From Parelaphostrongylus tenuis (taxonomy: Eukaryota > Nematoda > Chromadorea > Rhabditida > Metastrongylidae): a DNA stretch of 64,000 bases. The notes under the pieces were generated by a model, which was given only the letters and a program-made list of their open reading frames with translations, had not been told where the DNA came from and did no database searches. The first letter of the stretch is position 1, and every line of letters starts with the position of its first letter. Of this stretch, positions 1 through 10,199 are shown one piece after another. Position numbers and translations under genes: made by a program. The stretch is from the NCBI GenBank assembly GCA_019055375.1, contig JAHQIW010007153.1, positions 1-64,000 of the forward strand, given 5' to 3'.

Positions 1-537
1 GCGTGTAGAACACGGTAAGATTAACAAGTTTACTGTGGATAAACTGTCAATTAACCAATCGGATAAGTGGATTGAGTACGGTAGGATTACAGTAACCCTA
101 ACGAACCAACCACTAGCTGCTAACGGATGAAGGGGGATGACTAACAACTACGGATGACAACTAATGACAACCCATGACAACTGAACTTTCTGTTTTCACG
201 AAGGCTTATATATGGAGCACAGACAAAGAGTTTACCAGATGAAGCGCTACAGTAAGCCTCTGATTGTATAAAAAATCTACGCACACAAAGGGTTAGATTT
301 GAAAACAGGTTAACATGCGTACAAAAGCTGACAATCAAGATGACGGTTTAAGATAAATTCAACACAAAGAATTTCTCGCTTTCACCACATGGGAAAAAAA
401 GTTCTTAGCATAAAAAGTGACAAGTTCATCTCGCGATGGGAACGTAAACACAAAGGACGTTGGCCAGCTGCACATTCGTTCGCCGGCACCAACAACTTAC
501 AGGAATTACAGTATGCCAAATCACATAATTCCAAACA
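1..537 (-). repeat. 3' LTR of the BEL/Pao element (partial)
   Basis: This matches the right LTR from 6345 to 6943 almost base for base, with scattered substitutions. It ends at the same CCAAACA (531-537), after which the two sequences part. It lacks a block of about 60 bp that the right LTR carries at about 6527-6586. Small ORFs inside it are LTR sequence and not genes. Confidence 0.9.
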
Positions 538-547
538 CTCCCGCCGC
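538..547 (-). other. Candidate polypurine tract
   Basis: The minus strand reads GCGGCGGGAG immediately before the left (3') LTR, the expected place for the plus-strand primer. It is short and not purely purine. Confidence 0.35.
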
Positions 548-959
548 AGAAAGAAAGGAGAAGAGACAAACTCAACACTTCGAAGAAATAGGATGGTTGT
601 TTATAGAGGGTTAAGTGGCAATATTGGCTACGATAAGTTGAGGCACTGTTCGAGAGATTAAGGTGACTATGGGGCACGACCAACCGGCGGAGTTTAGTAT
701 GTCGCTATGTACGCCCCGTGAAGTTAGCACCCAAGGTGGTAGCTAGTGGGTGATTAAATATGTTGTAATAACGGGGCCATTTGGGTCTGATGTAAGACTG
801 ATGTATGACCGGGTTAATCATAGGACCAGCTACCTTGCCTTCGGTGGCGAAGAGAACATAGCTCATTTGTTGGAGTGCTCCATCGCAAAAGTGAGTGTCC
901 CATATTACAGACGGAAAGGGAGACAATGTCAATGCGGCGAGCATATCAGGTAGAGAGGA

Positions 960-1475
960 TTAGTAAAGTTTGGTCTTACCAAAGCGGATTACACAGAAGT
1001 TTAGAATGAAAGGGTAAGCATAGAAAACAACTAAGAGGAACGGTATAACAAGCAGATAGCTTTTGAAATTTAAGGGTTTGCTGACAATCTTAGAGGAGGT
1101 AAGAAAATTAGCTAATTCGTCCAAGGAAGTGCAATTGTTTGATGGTAGCAGCTTGACGTTGCCTGAAAGAGAACGGAGAGACTCGTCGTCAACGAAGACG
1201 AGATTCCCTTTGATAGGAAAGGTAATCGAGCCTGCTGGGCATGATGCATTGCAAAAAACTGAAACAGATGGAAAGTTAAAATGTAATATCAACTTATTGA
1301 GATAACCTGTCATGGTGCATCTGGCGAGCAGATGGTTCGATGGACAGATGATGTCCGCTGTTGCTTCACCATGAGTTGTCGTACACACTAGGTTGACCTA
1401 GCCACCGCCCAGGCAATCGTAGAATCATGTTATCCTTGATTCTGTTATACCTGCAGTCGCACCAAACCGAAATCC
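960..1475 (-). pseudogene. Envelope-like remnant of the BEL/Pao element
   Basis: Downstream of the truncated pol frame, a minus-strand frame reads to a stop at 960. It has paired cysteines (NASCPAG, NNCTS), then a hydrophobic stretch of about 20 residues (SYLLVIPFLLVVFYAYPF) and a short basic tail, the layout of the C-terminal end of a membrane-anchored envelope protein. Two in-frame stops interrupt the frame at about 1400 and 1430, and nothing of the N-terminal ectodomain is found. Nematode BEL elements sometimes carry an env-like third gene; the exact family is an inference. The copy is non-functional: most of it was removed together with the integrase core. Confidence 0.55.
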
Positions 1476-4400
1476 TCAATTGCAAATGCAAGGTTCTGAT
1501 AAATGAATCTGGAAATATGGAAACGAAAGAACGAGGATTTTGCCGACCATCATGGCCGTCTGAACGCTCTTGCCCCTTTCAAATGGCATGGAAGTTTTAC
1601 GTCTCGTTTTCCACGAGACTGCACTCTGCTCATCGTTTGTTATGTCGCCTGTTTCTGATGGTGCGTCAGAATGGCCGTAGAAGTAGAAGGAATGTTTGCC
1701 CCGCGCCATGTGTCTTACTAGAGATAGAGTATGAATGACACCACAATGATTATTCTTCCAGTGAATGTGCTGGATGAAGAGGGTGGTGATATAGCTTTTC
1801 CGTGGAAGGAAAATGGGTGTATTTGGATCCTCATGCAAAACCGAAAACATCGTGCGTCTTTTACATTTCCAAAGGAAGGTTTTCTCACATAGAAACATAC
1901 TTAACTTACATCGTTCGTCAAAGGAAGGAGGGGAAAGGGCTTGCGCCATGCGGAATACTATAATCTCGGCTTTATTCAAACGAGCGACCTTTGAGCTTCC
2001 GAAACGTTGACTCGCTGTTGTCGACGTTAAGGCAAGAAACTGAAGTACGCGACTAAGCGTGTTAATTAGTTTGGTCCAGGAACTAAATCTAGTCGGGTCA
2101 ATGACAAAGGAGGACGACGCCGACTCTTGCTGAGTTAGAAGAGCGAAAGACACACCCAAGTCCGACAACTCTTCGTCATTGCGAACCTCGGCCGAGATGG
2201 AGTTCGTATTGAAGGTATTATAGGTTTCCCATGTACAAGCATCTTGAGTGAGAAAACTCGGACCATACCACCAAAGTGAATCCTCTAATAGGTCTGCTAC
2301 CGTGGCTTCCCTAGTACCTTTATCTGCCGGATTGAGGGTTCCTGGTGTATGGCCAATAATTGTGTCGACCGAATTGTTAAGGATGACTTTGACCCGATTC
2401 CTAATATAGACGGGGTGACCTGATGACCGAGTCCAATTCAAAGCCACTCTACTGTCCGTCCAGATAAACTTTCGGCTTATGGTTACTTCTAATTGCTTGA
2501 CAATGAAATCAAGAAGTTTTTCGCCTATCATTAATGCCGTTAATTCTAATCTCGGAATCGTGATCTTATGGTTAAGTGGTGTTAGTCTGCATTTGGACAT
2601 TAGCAGTTCTGCCGTTGGCTCTCCGTCTTTAGAACGACAAACTATATACGCGACAGCACAATAAGCAGCGGTGGAAGCATCGGTGAACACGTGCAGGTCA
2701 TATGTGCATGATGACGACTCTTGCGGTGAGAATAACAACCGAGGGAACGTTACCATAGTCGACAAAGCAGATCGAAGTTGACGCCATTGGGCATACTTCT
2801 CCGTAGGTATCTCTTCATCCCAAGCTAGTGGAATTTTCCAGAGGGACTGGTAGAACAGTTTTGCCTGAAGAGTAGCGGGAGATATTATGCCGAGTGGATC
2901 GAAGATGCTTGCTATGTGTTTTAGCACATCTCGTTTAGTCCACTGATGAGTATGACCCGACGATGATGGCATGGGGATAGTGATAGTATCCTCTGATGTG
3001 TCCCACCGGAGAACAAGAAGTTTCTGCTTTATCGGTGGAGACGAGCCTTCGCGATTTTCGAAGAACCGGTTTAGGGGTTGAGCATTACTAGTATAAACTC
3101 GCAGGTTCATGCCAGCTTCCTGGAAAAGCTGTTTGGATTCGTTATAATATGCTATGCCTTCGGGAACACTATTTACTCCGAGGAAGATATTATCCACGTA
3201 TTTATTTCGGAGAATATCTTTTGAAAGTCGAGTATTGGTCTTGGTGAGGTGGTGTTGAATGGTCCCCGCTAATAGAAATGGCAAGCAAATTAGTCCAAAT
3301 GGGACCCTGGTAAAACGATACGCTACTATATTATCGTCCTCAAAGGGTTTTTTAGGGTCTTTAAACCAGAAGAACCGTGTGAACTCGCGAGATTCCGGGT
3401 GAAGACCAACCATCAAGAAGGCTTTTTCAATATCGCTAGAGATGAGTATTGGATAGAAACGAATCCGAAGGAGAATTCCTACCAGATCAGGTAACAATAC
3501 TGGGCCTCTATAGAGGAGGTCATTAAGACTGGGTCTTCCCCTTCTCTTAGCGGAACCGTCATAGACACGCCTGAATTCGAAGTCAGACTGATCGTTTTTC
3601 CAGACAGCATGATGAGACAGATAATGGTGCTGTTTACCACAAGCCTTTGACACGCGCTCTATGATTCCTTTATCTAGATGTTCGAGAATTCCAGCATGAT
3701 ATAACTTCATAAATTCTGGTTGGCAATGAAGGGCTCTGTGAAGCGCGCGTAGACGACTAAGAGCTATATCGATATTACTTGGTAATTCGGAGGCATCAGT
3801 TTTGAAAGGTAACTGAACAACGTACCTTTTATTCACACTATCATAAGAGATCGTGTTATTGAAAAATCGAAGACACTCTTCGTCGTCGTTGCAAGTTGGA
3901 TCGTCCAAGATCCCGACTGCTTCTAACTTCCAAAAGTTACTTACCAGTTGTTCTGTCAGAGAGTCGTGTTGAGCTGGATTAGCAAGATTATCACTCATAA
4001 TGGCTGGGTAGGTTACATCTCTAAGGTGGGGAGCGTGACCCGTGAGAATATCCCCGATGGAAGTGTGAAGCAAACAATGGCCATTGGGAAGTTGCCTATA
4101 GCGGAAATTATCACATAAAATGAGGTCCCAGAAATAGTCTATCCCAATCAGAATTCCGGACTCTCCATTAGAAGGCAAACAATAATCCTGTAGGATTTCA
4201 GTGAGTGCTTGTAATTGGGGTAAGGGACGCGTTAATTTAGGAACAGAACGCACTGTCAGAAGCTTTTCCCCATTTTCAGTCTGAATGCCGATTTGGTAAC
4301 TAATACAGCGCATGTCTAACAGTTCATTGGTTCCAAAGGTGGATATTTCCACGTCTTCACTTTTTAGAGGGGATAAGTTCAAGGCATCTGCGACCTCGTT

Positions 4401-6257
4401 ATTTATACACGATCGATTGGACCCCGAATCAAGGAAGGCCAAAGCTTTAATATGCCGGGAAGGGTCGTCCGGGTGGAAAATGGTAACTGCTGCACACATA
4501 AAGAGAGTAGCAGGAGGGTTAGGTTCAGGTTGTGCTAAAGACAGAGCACAATGTTTCGATGATTCCCCCCGCGGGGAGGCGGACTGTAAGAGGGGAGGCG
4601 AATTTTTGATTTGGGTTGGAGGAACATCAACACATGCTACTTGTGACAATTCATTTTGTTCCACCGCAGTAGAAAAGGCTGCATAATTTCGTTGATGATG
4701 GTTAGCCCTTGATTGTTGTAGCTGTTTTATTTTGGGAGAGGTCTCGACCTGGGAAAAGCGTGGTTTCCCAACCTCAGCGCTCTTTTCCGAAGGTTGACGG
4801 TAGCATAATGAAGAGTGATGTTTCTTGGAACAGAAACTACATAATTTTTTAGAAACACAATTGTTATAGAAATGACTTGAGCTTAGACAGTTAAGACATA
4901 GTTGCAATTTTCTAGCCTGGGAACTGCGCTGTTGCGCAGTTACATAAACGTTGCACTGAAAGGCGCTATGGGATGAAGAATGGCAATAGGAACAATTTTT
5001 TCCGAGTCGCTGCTGTTTATGTTTGCGAATGAACTTATGAGAGGTTATGTTCTTACGTGCAGAATTAGCAGCAACCATACAGTCGTATCTCCCAGTTTCC
5101 ACTGCCGATGATGGGAATGCTGGTTCCATGACGTCCATAACGGCCTCTTTGCGAATAATATCTGTAAGAAGGTTAAGCAATTCAGTGGGAGTAACATTGT
5201 GGCTATGTGATGTTTTATCATATACTAAACTACGAATGCGGGCAGGAAGTTTATTCAAAAGAATCGCCCCAAGTGTTATTTCGCGCGAATCGTCGGCGCC
5301 TGTTGCCTGCGAAAGTTGACGCACTAAAGCGAACATTTGATTATAAAGTGTGGGTAATTGACGCCCTTGGGGGTCGCACTCTGGTAACTGCGCCAGTTTT
5401 GTGCAGATAAGGTGTTTTAAGGCAACTTTATCGTCGTATAAAGTTTTGAGAATCTCTTTTGCAACAAGATAGTTACCTGGAGTGATGGCAAGTCCCTGTA
5501 TCGAGGAAAGAGCTTTCCCACGCAAGCAGGATTTCAACAAAGAAAACTTGGTTGTATCGTCTAACTGCCTTTTATTATCAACCAACGTTGCAAAACGTGC
5601 CGAAAACTCTGGATAATCCAGTAGATTGCCGTCGAATGAAGGAAGTTCGAGTTTAGACAAGATGGAAGCGTCGACAAAATTAAGCAATGAGTTGTCATGG
5701 GGAATTACGTAGTTAGCAGCTGGTGTCGACGACGCCGCCGGTTGCGGATCCTCCCGGGTTAGAGGAACGGTTTTGTCCGACGCTTTATCGGATGCGTCAG
5801 ACAGGATTTGTAACCCACGTTTTAAAAGTTCAGAGTCGAGAGAATTTAAGAGTAGGTCTAAATTCTCCAATAGAGTGACGGAAGTGCCAATTGTTTCACG
5901 ATAGTCTCCGTGCGCTGCGACGAAAAGGTCGAATCTGTCCCTCTCGTCACTACTAGAATCCAGCAAAGGTTGCCATTGATTATGAAGCTTCAAAATCCTG
6001 TCGTAGGCCTGAAAAAGATAGGATTTGAGTGAGTTTACCTCCGCGTAGAACGCTTCTATCTGGATGTCGTCCAGGTGAGTGAAATCGGTTTGTCCCGAGC
6101 GGACCGTGTATTCCTTGAGAATTTGGGTGTGTGCTGCCTGATGGCGCTGGAGAAGCGTTTTGAGGGAGAGAATCTGCTGGCGGATGGAGGAACTGTCCGG
6201 AGTAGACATAGCTATGGAAGTAGACTTGAGACAAGAAGATCCAGCAGAAGATTGCAC
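1476..6257 (-). CDS. Gag-pol polyprotein of BEL/Pao retrotransposon, integrase truncated
   Basis: A single open frame of 1593 codons; the start could be the first ATG or one 17 codons later. In order: gag region of DUF1759 type around residues 200-330 (LPSFDGN); three zinc-knuckle-like CCHC/CCHC-like units around 420-490; aspartic protease near 609 (FLDSGSNRSC); reverse transcriptase about 900-1130, with SDIEKAFL for the first catalytic aspartate and YVDN near 1020 where the family has YVDD; RNase H from about 1185 (VFTDAST). The start of the integrase zinc-binding region is visible near 1499 (HIHWKNNHCGVIHTL). After that the frame runs about 70 codons into sequence I cannot match, and the DDE core is absent. 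A nearly 4.8-kb open frame suggests a recent copy, but the Asn at the RT site and the missing integrase make it unlikely to act on its own. In the cell the products would form cytoplasmic virus-like particles. Confidence 0.9.
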   Translation of the reverse strand: MQSSAGSSCLKSTSIAMSTPDSSSIRQQILSLKTLLQRHQAAHTQILKEYTVRSGQTDFTHLDDIQIEAFYAEVNSLKSYLFQAYDRILKLHNQWQPLLDSSSDERDRFDLFVAAHGDYRETIGTSVTLLENLDLLLNSLDSELLKRGLQILSDASDKASDKTVPLTREDPQPAASSTPAANYVIPHDNSLLNFVDASILSKLELPSFDGNLLDYPEFSARFATLVDNKRQLDDTTKFSLLKSCLRGKALSSIQGLAITPGNYLVAKEILKTLYDDKVALKHLICTKLAQLPECDPQGRQLPTLYNQMFALVRQLSQATGADDSREITLGAILLNKLPARIRSLVYDKTSHSHNVTPTELLNLLTDIIRKEAVMDVMEPAFPSSAVETGRYDCMVAANSARKNITSHKFIRKHKQQRLGKNCSYCHSSSHSAFQCNVYVTAQQRSSQARKLQLCLNCLSSSHFYNNCVSKKLCSFCSKKHHSSLCYRQPSEKSAEVGKPRFSQVETSPKIKQLQQSRANHHQRNYAAFSTAVEQNELSQVACVDVPPTQIKNSPPLLQSASPRGESSKHCALSLAQPEPNPPATLFMCAAVTIFHPDDPSRHIKALAFLDSGSNRSCINNEVADALNLSPLKSEDVEISTFGTNELLDMRCISYQIGIQTENGEKLLTVRSVPKLTRPLPQLQALTEILQDYCLPSNGESGILIGIDYFWDLILCDNFRYRQLPNGHCLLHTSIGDILTGHAPHLRDVTYPAIMSDNLANPAQHDSLTEQLVSNFWKLEAVGILDDPTCNDDEECLRFFNNTISYDSVNKRYVVQLPFKTDASELPSNIDIALSRLRALHRALHCQPEFMKLYHAGILEHLDKGIIERVSKACGKQHHYLSHHAVWKNDQSDFEFRRVYDGSAKRRGRPSLNDLLYRGPVLLPDLVGILLRIRFYPILISSDIEKAFLMVGLHPESREFTRFFWFKDPKKPFEDDNIVAYRFTRVPFGLICLPFLLAGTIQHHLTKTNTRLSKDILRNKYVDNIFLGVNSVPEGIAYYNESKQLFQEAGMNLRVYTSNAQPLNRFFENREGSSPPIKQKLLVLRWDTSEDTITIPMPSSSGHTHQWTKRDVLKHIASIFDPLGIISPATLQAKLFYQSLWKIPLAWDEEIPTEKYAQWRQLRSALSTMVTFPRLLFSPQESSSCTYDLHVFTDASTAAYCAVAYIVCRSKDGEPTAELLMSKCRLTPLNHKITIPRLELTALMIGEKLLDFIVKQLEVTISRKFIWTDSRVALNWTRSSGHPVYIRNRVKVILNNSVDTIIGHTPGTLNPADKGTREATVADLLEDSLWWYGPSFLTQDACTWETYNTFNTNSISAEVRNDEELSDLGVSFALLTQQESASSSFVIDPTRFSSWTKLINTLSRVLQFLALTSTTASQRFGSSKVARLNKAEIIVFRMAQALSPPSFDERCKLSMFLCEKTFLWKCKRRTMFSVLHEDPNTPIFLPRKSYITTLFIQHIHWKNNHCGVIHTLSLVRHMARGKHSFYFYGHSDAPSETGDITNDEQSAVSWKTRRKTSMPFERGKSVQTAMMVGKILVLSFPYFQIHLSEPCICN

Positions 6258-6262
6258 GCTAA

Positions 6263-6281
6263 GATCCTGCCGTGGTCGCCA
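6263..6281 (-). other. Candidate primer-binding site
   Basis: Directly inside the right LTR the minus strand reads TGGCGACCACGGCAGGATC, starting two bases after the LTR terminus. TGG start and position are as expected for a site complementary to a tRNA 3' end. The sequence resembles the arginine-tRNA sites of other retroelements, but the tRNA identity is an inference. Confidence 0.6.
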
Positions 6282-6283
6282 AT

Positions 6284-6943
6284 TGTTTGGAATTGACTCT
6301 GAACTCTCTTAAGGTAATTGCAATTGACACTGACCTGATACTGTAGGTGTAGAACACGGTAAGATTAACAAGTTTACTGTGGATAAACTGTCAATTAACC
6401 AATCGGATAAGTGGATTGAGTACGGTAGGATTACAGTAACCCTAACGAACCAACCACTAGCTGCTAACGGATGAAGGGGGATGACTAACAACTACGGATG
6501 ACAACTAATGACAACCCATGACAACTAAAAAGAACTAATGAGAACCCATGACAACTAAAAAGAACTAATGAGAACCCATGACAACAACTTTCTGTTTTCA
6601 CGAAGGTTTATATATGGAGCACAGACAAAGAGTTTACCAGATGAAGCGCTACAGTAAGCCTCCGATTGTATAAAAAATCTACGCACACAAAGGGTTAGAT
6701 TTGAAAACACAAAGGTTAACATGCGTACAAAAGCTGACAATCAAGATGATGGTTTAAGATAAATTCAACACAAAGAATTTCTCGCTTTCACCACATGGGA
6801 AAAAAAGTTCTTAGCATAAAAAGTGACAAGTTCATCTCGCAATGGGAACGTAAACACAAAGGACGTTGGCCAGCTGCACATTCGTTCGCCGGCACCAACA
6901 ACTTACAGGAATTACAGTATGCCAAATCACATAGTTCCAAACA
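6284..6943 (-). repeat. 5' LTR of the BEL/Pao element (660 bp)
   Basis: The complete LTR runs from TGTTTGG (6284) to CCAAACA (6937-6943). Compared with the left LTR it has two extra tandem copies of a 29-30 bp unit built on 'aaaaagaactaatgagaac', at about 6527-6586. These may be replication slippage after insertion or loss from the other LTR. On the coding (minus) strand this LTR lies upstream of gag-pol and should contain the promoter. Confidence 0.9.
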
Positions 6944-7766
6944 AGCACTAGGTGAAATAATGTCGAACAAGCTAAGTTGCCACCTGATCCATAATCGATA
7001 ATAATGACTTCTCTGCGAAACAAAAAACAGTATGGTTCGTTCTTACAGTAGAACAGTGGCTGCATGAGATTTGGTACGGTATAGCTAATCTCTTTTAAGG
7101 TATGCGTAAGCGAACACATTGGCAAAACGGATAGATTACTATCGTCCTCATAGAAGAACTATCTGGGAAACTCAAAGACAAGTACAACACCCCAGTAGGC
7201 ACACGGAACGCAAACACATCACGAAATGACTTTGATGTAAAATTCAATATCATCGCACAAGGTTTCAAAACAAAATCCAAAAATGAGCGGTAAGGATGAG
7301 TGGCTCGTGCTTACAATGACTTCGCAGCATACCTCAAGCTACTTTTTTGTGGGCCGAGCCAACCACACTTCTACACTATGCGAAACTCTGAGCCGATGTC
7401 CTCAATGAATAATTGGAAAATTCAAAAGCACCAGTTTATGTCTATGAAAAAATTTGTTTCATAGCAAAGTGAAATTTATGTGTCACGTTTTTATGCCGAG
7501 TTACGAAAGCATTCGACTGGATAGATTTGAGTGAATTTGATCTTTTCACACTTTGAGGAAGGGAAATCGTTGAAACTCGGCCGTTATTTTGATGCACTAA
7601 ATTCGTTTAATAAATTCTATTGTTGAGAATCTCGCATCTTCTAATCAAGAAGAGACTGAAAGCTAAAAATTGCAACAGAATTGAGCCGTAAACTACTCAT
7701 TAGCTGAAAACTGAAAAGTTCAACAGAATTGGGCAGTGAACTGCTGAAGGGTACGCGATTAGGACG
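6944..7766. other. Intergenic, nothing recognised
   Basis: AT-rich sequence between the BEL LTR and the mariner. I see no exon, RNA gene or repeat shared with the rest of the window. Confidence 0.5.
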
Positions 7767-9143
7767 TTTGTTGGTATAAAAGTTATGGCAGTTTCAAGGG
7801 ATTCAAACTAGATCACAAAGCAGCAGGAGCACCCCGCAACAAGGCATCTGGCTTAGGAACTGTCAACGAACGTACAGTGCGGCGGTGGTTCAACAAAATC
7901 CGTAAAGTAGGCGCAAGTCAAAAATACATGAAGCAGTTACTTTTCTACTAACCTCATCGGAGTCACAAGAAGAACAATCGTCAGAGCTGATGCTCTTAAG
8001 ACTACAACATGCTGCAAGAAACTCAACGTCGACCAATCTACTATGGCTCACCTAGAACACATTCTATATAGTCTTAAATACTTAGATGACCCGCTCTCCT
8101 ACGTCGTGCGAGCTACACTTCTTCCATTCATCTTATGAAATAGATGAGGAAATGATTTGAGCATTAACTCAAGAATTGAATAATATCTGAAGACAAAATT
8201 CTAACAAAAAGTAGAATAAAGAGCTGAATTCGGCATGTTAGATTTCAGAAACTGCTAACTTGATGCAAAACTAAGGATGGTTCATACATTGTTGAAATTC
8301 GCCATTTGTGTTGAATAGATTCTTAGCTAGATATAGTTAGATTGATGACATTTTAATACACATTTCTTTTTTGAGTTTTGTTGCTATTCGCGCCTAAGTT
8401 GCTGTTTATTTTCTATTTATTTAAGTCCGCGGAAAGATAAACGTTAGTGCAAAGTAATATCGGTTTTAAGCCGTAGCAACGAAGTGGGTCTAAAGTAGCA
8501 GAGACAATTCGCAACATCAACATCGCATTTGGCCTAAAAACTGCATGTTTGTTAAAGGTGACGTGGTCTTCAAGATGAGGAGCAAAGTGGCCGCCCATGG
8601 GAAGTTGACAACAGCCAATGGAAGCAATCATCGAACCTGGTCATTTTATGGCTACAAGAGATGTTGGAAAGAAACCCAACGTCGACTGTTCCACGCCGAT
8701 CTTCCCACAATCGCTCACTATTTGAAACAAACTGGGCGTGTGTAGAATCTGGTGCATACTGAAGGATCAAATACAGCCAGCCTACAGCCACACGTAGCAC
8801 AACGAGTGCTTGAAAAGTTAAACCAATTAGGCCACAAAGTCTTGCCTCATCCCTCATATTCGCCGGATCTCGCGCCCACCGACTACCATTTCATCAAGCA
8901 TTTCGACAACTTCGTGCGAGGAAAGCGCATTCACAAGGTACAGGATGCAGGAAATGTTTTCCAAGAGTTCGCCCAATCCCGAAGAACTGATTTTTAAGCT
9001 ACAATTATAAGCGTGCTTATTTGACTTCGAAAAAATGTGTTTATGGAGATGGCTTCTATTTTTATATAAAGAGATGTGTTTAAATCTAGTTATAAACACC
9101 TAAAACTCGCAGTCTGAAAGCGCCATTACTTTTGCACCAACAC
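7767..9143 (+). mobile_element. Mariner-family DNA transposon with both terminal repeats, degenerate
   Basis: The left end (about 7767-7798, ttgttggtataaaagttatgg) and the reverse complement of the right end (about 9111-9142, tgttggtgcaaaagtaatgg) are about 31-bp imperfect inverted repeats of the classic mariner type beginning near TTGGTGCAAAAGTAAT. Total length, about 1.38 kb, is close to a full mariner (about 1.3 kb). The inside holds broken pieces of a transposase. Orientation is plus. Confidence 0.87.
7801..8999 (+). pseudogene. Mariner transposase pseudogene
   Basis: The N-terminal part shows helix-turn-helix-like remnants in the region 7805-7930 (NERTVRRWFNK). Further pieces at about 7985-8060 lie in a different frame. 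The C-terminal part at 8752-8997 is clearer: PHVAQRVLEKLNQLGHKVLP, then YSPDLAPTDYHF, which carries the second and third catalytic-region aspartates of mariner DD34D enzymes, then the DNFVRGKR block. Between about 8100 and 8540 I cannot match mariner sequence and stops are frequent. The motif with the first catalytic aspartate (DEKW-like) was not found, so the copy cannot be active. Confidence 0.8.
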
Positions 9144-9159
9144 AATGAATCGCGTCACA

Positions 9160-9400
9160 TGTACGTTGTCGTAGGTTTGATCCCGCTCTCGAATCCATGA
9201 TTTCCATTCTTACGAGGTCGAAAAGCTGGCATCAAAGTTCTCTGGAAGGGTAGCAGCAGTGACTTGACAGATCGGATGGCCACCGCAAGTCACTGTGAAG
9301 AACAGACAAACATTCTTTTGCCTCTAAAGGCGCCTATTGTAGTCGATTGCGCGCGGGTTCTTTCAGGGATTAATCAACGTTGAAACCTTTATAATTTGCT
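9160..9400 (+). repeat. tRNA-derived SINE-like repeat, partial, degenerate
   Basis: The segment has a B-box-like 'aggtttgatcccgctctcg', then 'ggatggccaccgcaagtcactgtgaag' and the 3' end 'cagggattaatcaacgttg', which line up in order with the longer copies at 20367, 25719 and 53982. The A-box region is missing or unrecognisable. Confidence 0.65.
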
Positions 9401-9465
9401 CGCATGTGTCAATAAGGCATCTCTAAAACTCAGAGGTCTCCTGATACACTATTAAATCACCTGTA

Positions 9466-10035
9466 TCACCGCTCGTCTCGTTGATCGTCGAGTGACTCGA
9501 GCGCGTACCAGCAACAATTAAACTTTCCTCTATCGCATGCAAAAGTAGACGAAAGAGTGATCCTCGCTCTAGGGATTCGCTGAGCATCATATCTTTCTTT
9601 TATAGCTTTCGTGAAAAAATCGGACCAGCGGGTCGGTGGTCTTCCTGTAGAGCGCTTGATATTCCGAAGAATACAGTCGGTAAGGCTCTCGTCCATCGGT
9701 TGTCGTTGAAGCGCATCACGTGTCCGGCCCACCTTATTTTTGATATCCTGGCTTGTAGAACGGCGTGTCTGATTTTCGATCATTGACGTAGGTCGAAACT
9801 TCGGATCCTTTCTCTCAATCGCAAGATACGGGATACTCTTAGCATCGATCTTTCGACTGCGCGTTCAATAACGCCAGGTTCATCCTGCTTACGTAGCGAC
9901 CAAGTCTGCTGCATACGTTAGGGCAAGGATAATTGTCGAGTTGAAAAGGTGGGCACGGAGTCGGATGGTCTTAGTCCTCTTCACTACACCCTCGATGCTC
10001 TTAAACGTTCCCCAAGCCGCTCGTATCCTCCGCTA
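9466..10035 (-). pseudogene. 3' end of an RTE-like non-LTR retrotransposon ORF
   Basis: Read on the minus strand with two or three frame changes, this encodes the end of an endonuclease-reverse transcriptase: AWGTFKSIEGVVKRTK, RLRAHLFNSTI, the ISKIRWAGHVMR block and TGRPPTRWSDFFTKAIKERY. The TGRPPTRWSDFF block and the terminal 'ESLDDQRDER' are what I would expect at the C-terminus of RTE-like elements in strongylid nematodes. The catalytic RT core and the 5' endonuclease part are absent, as usual for a 5'-truncated insertion. Frameshifts make it a pseudogene. Confidence 0.8.
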
Positions 10036-10039
10036 TTAT

Positions 10040-10190
10040 ATCAGAGGCAATTTGGAGGCGGTTAGATGGCCAAGTTTGTCATCGGGTGCACATTTCATGC
10101 GACGATTACAGAAATTTGCGATCATGTCAACAGTTTTTTCCTGTTGGGGCAGATTAATGATTCTGCTCAGGTTGAAGGACAGCTGTGAGG
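10040..10190 (+). repeat. Unidentified diverged repeat, second copy near 43430-43620
   Basis: The sequence around 'gcaatttggaggcggttag', 'tgcacatttcatgcgacg' and 'ttttttcctgttggggcag' is shared, in the same order, with the minus strand of 43430-43620. One frame reads FFLLGQINDSAQ, matching FFLLGQFIESAR in the other copy. I do not recognise the family. Confidence 0.5.
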
Positions 10191-10199
10191 ACTACGCTT

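Larger units (their letters stand above)
1..6943 (-). mobile_element. BEL/Pao LTR retrotransposon, defective, left LTR truncated by window edge
   Basis: The element is framed by two long terminal repeats, the left running off the window (to 537) and the right at 6284-6943. In plus orientation the LTR ends form a short inverted repeat, TGTTTGG...CCAAACA. Between them lie a minus-strand gag-pol frame, an env-like remnant, a candidate primer-binding site next to the right LTR and a purine-rich stretch next to the left one. The order gag, zinc knuckles, aspartic protease, RT, RNase H, integrase, with the DUF1759/DUF1758-type gag and protease regions, is that of BEL/Pao elements. Aligning the LTRs puts the left end about 60 bases outside the window, so the target-site duplication cannot be checked. 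The region 538-959 inside the element is non-coding. Confidence 0.93.

Noticed and set aside
389..661. 90-codon plus-strand frame at the left edge
   Set aside because: It lies across the LTR end and the internal 3' region of the BEL element; the part in the LTR is repeated at 6795. It is repeat sequence with no motif.
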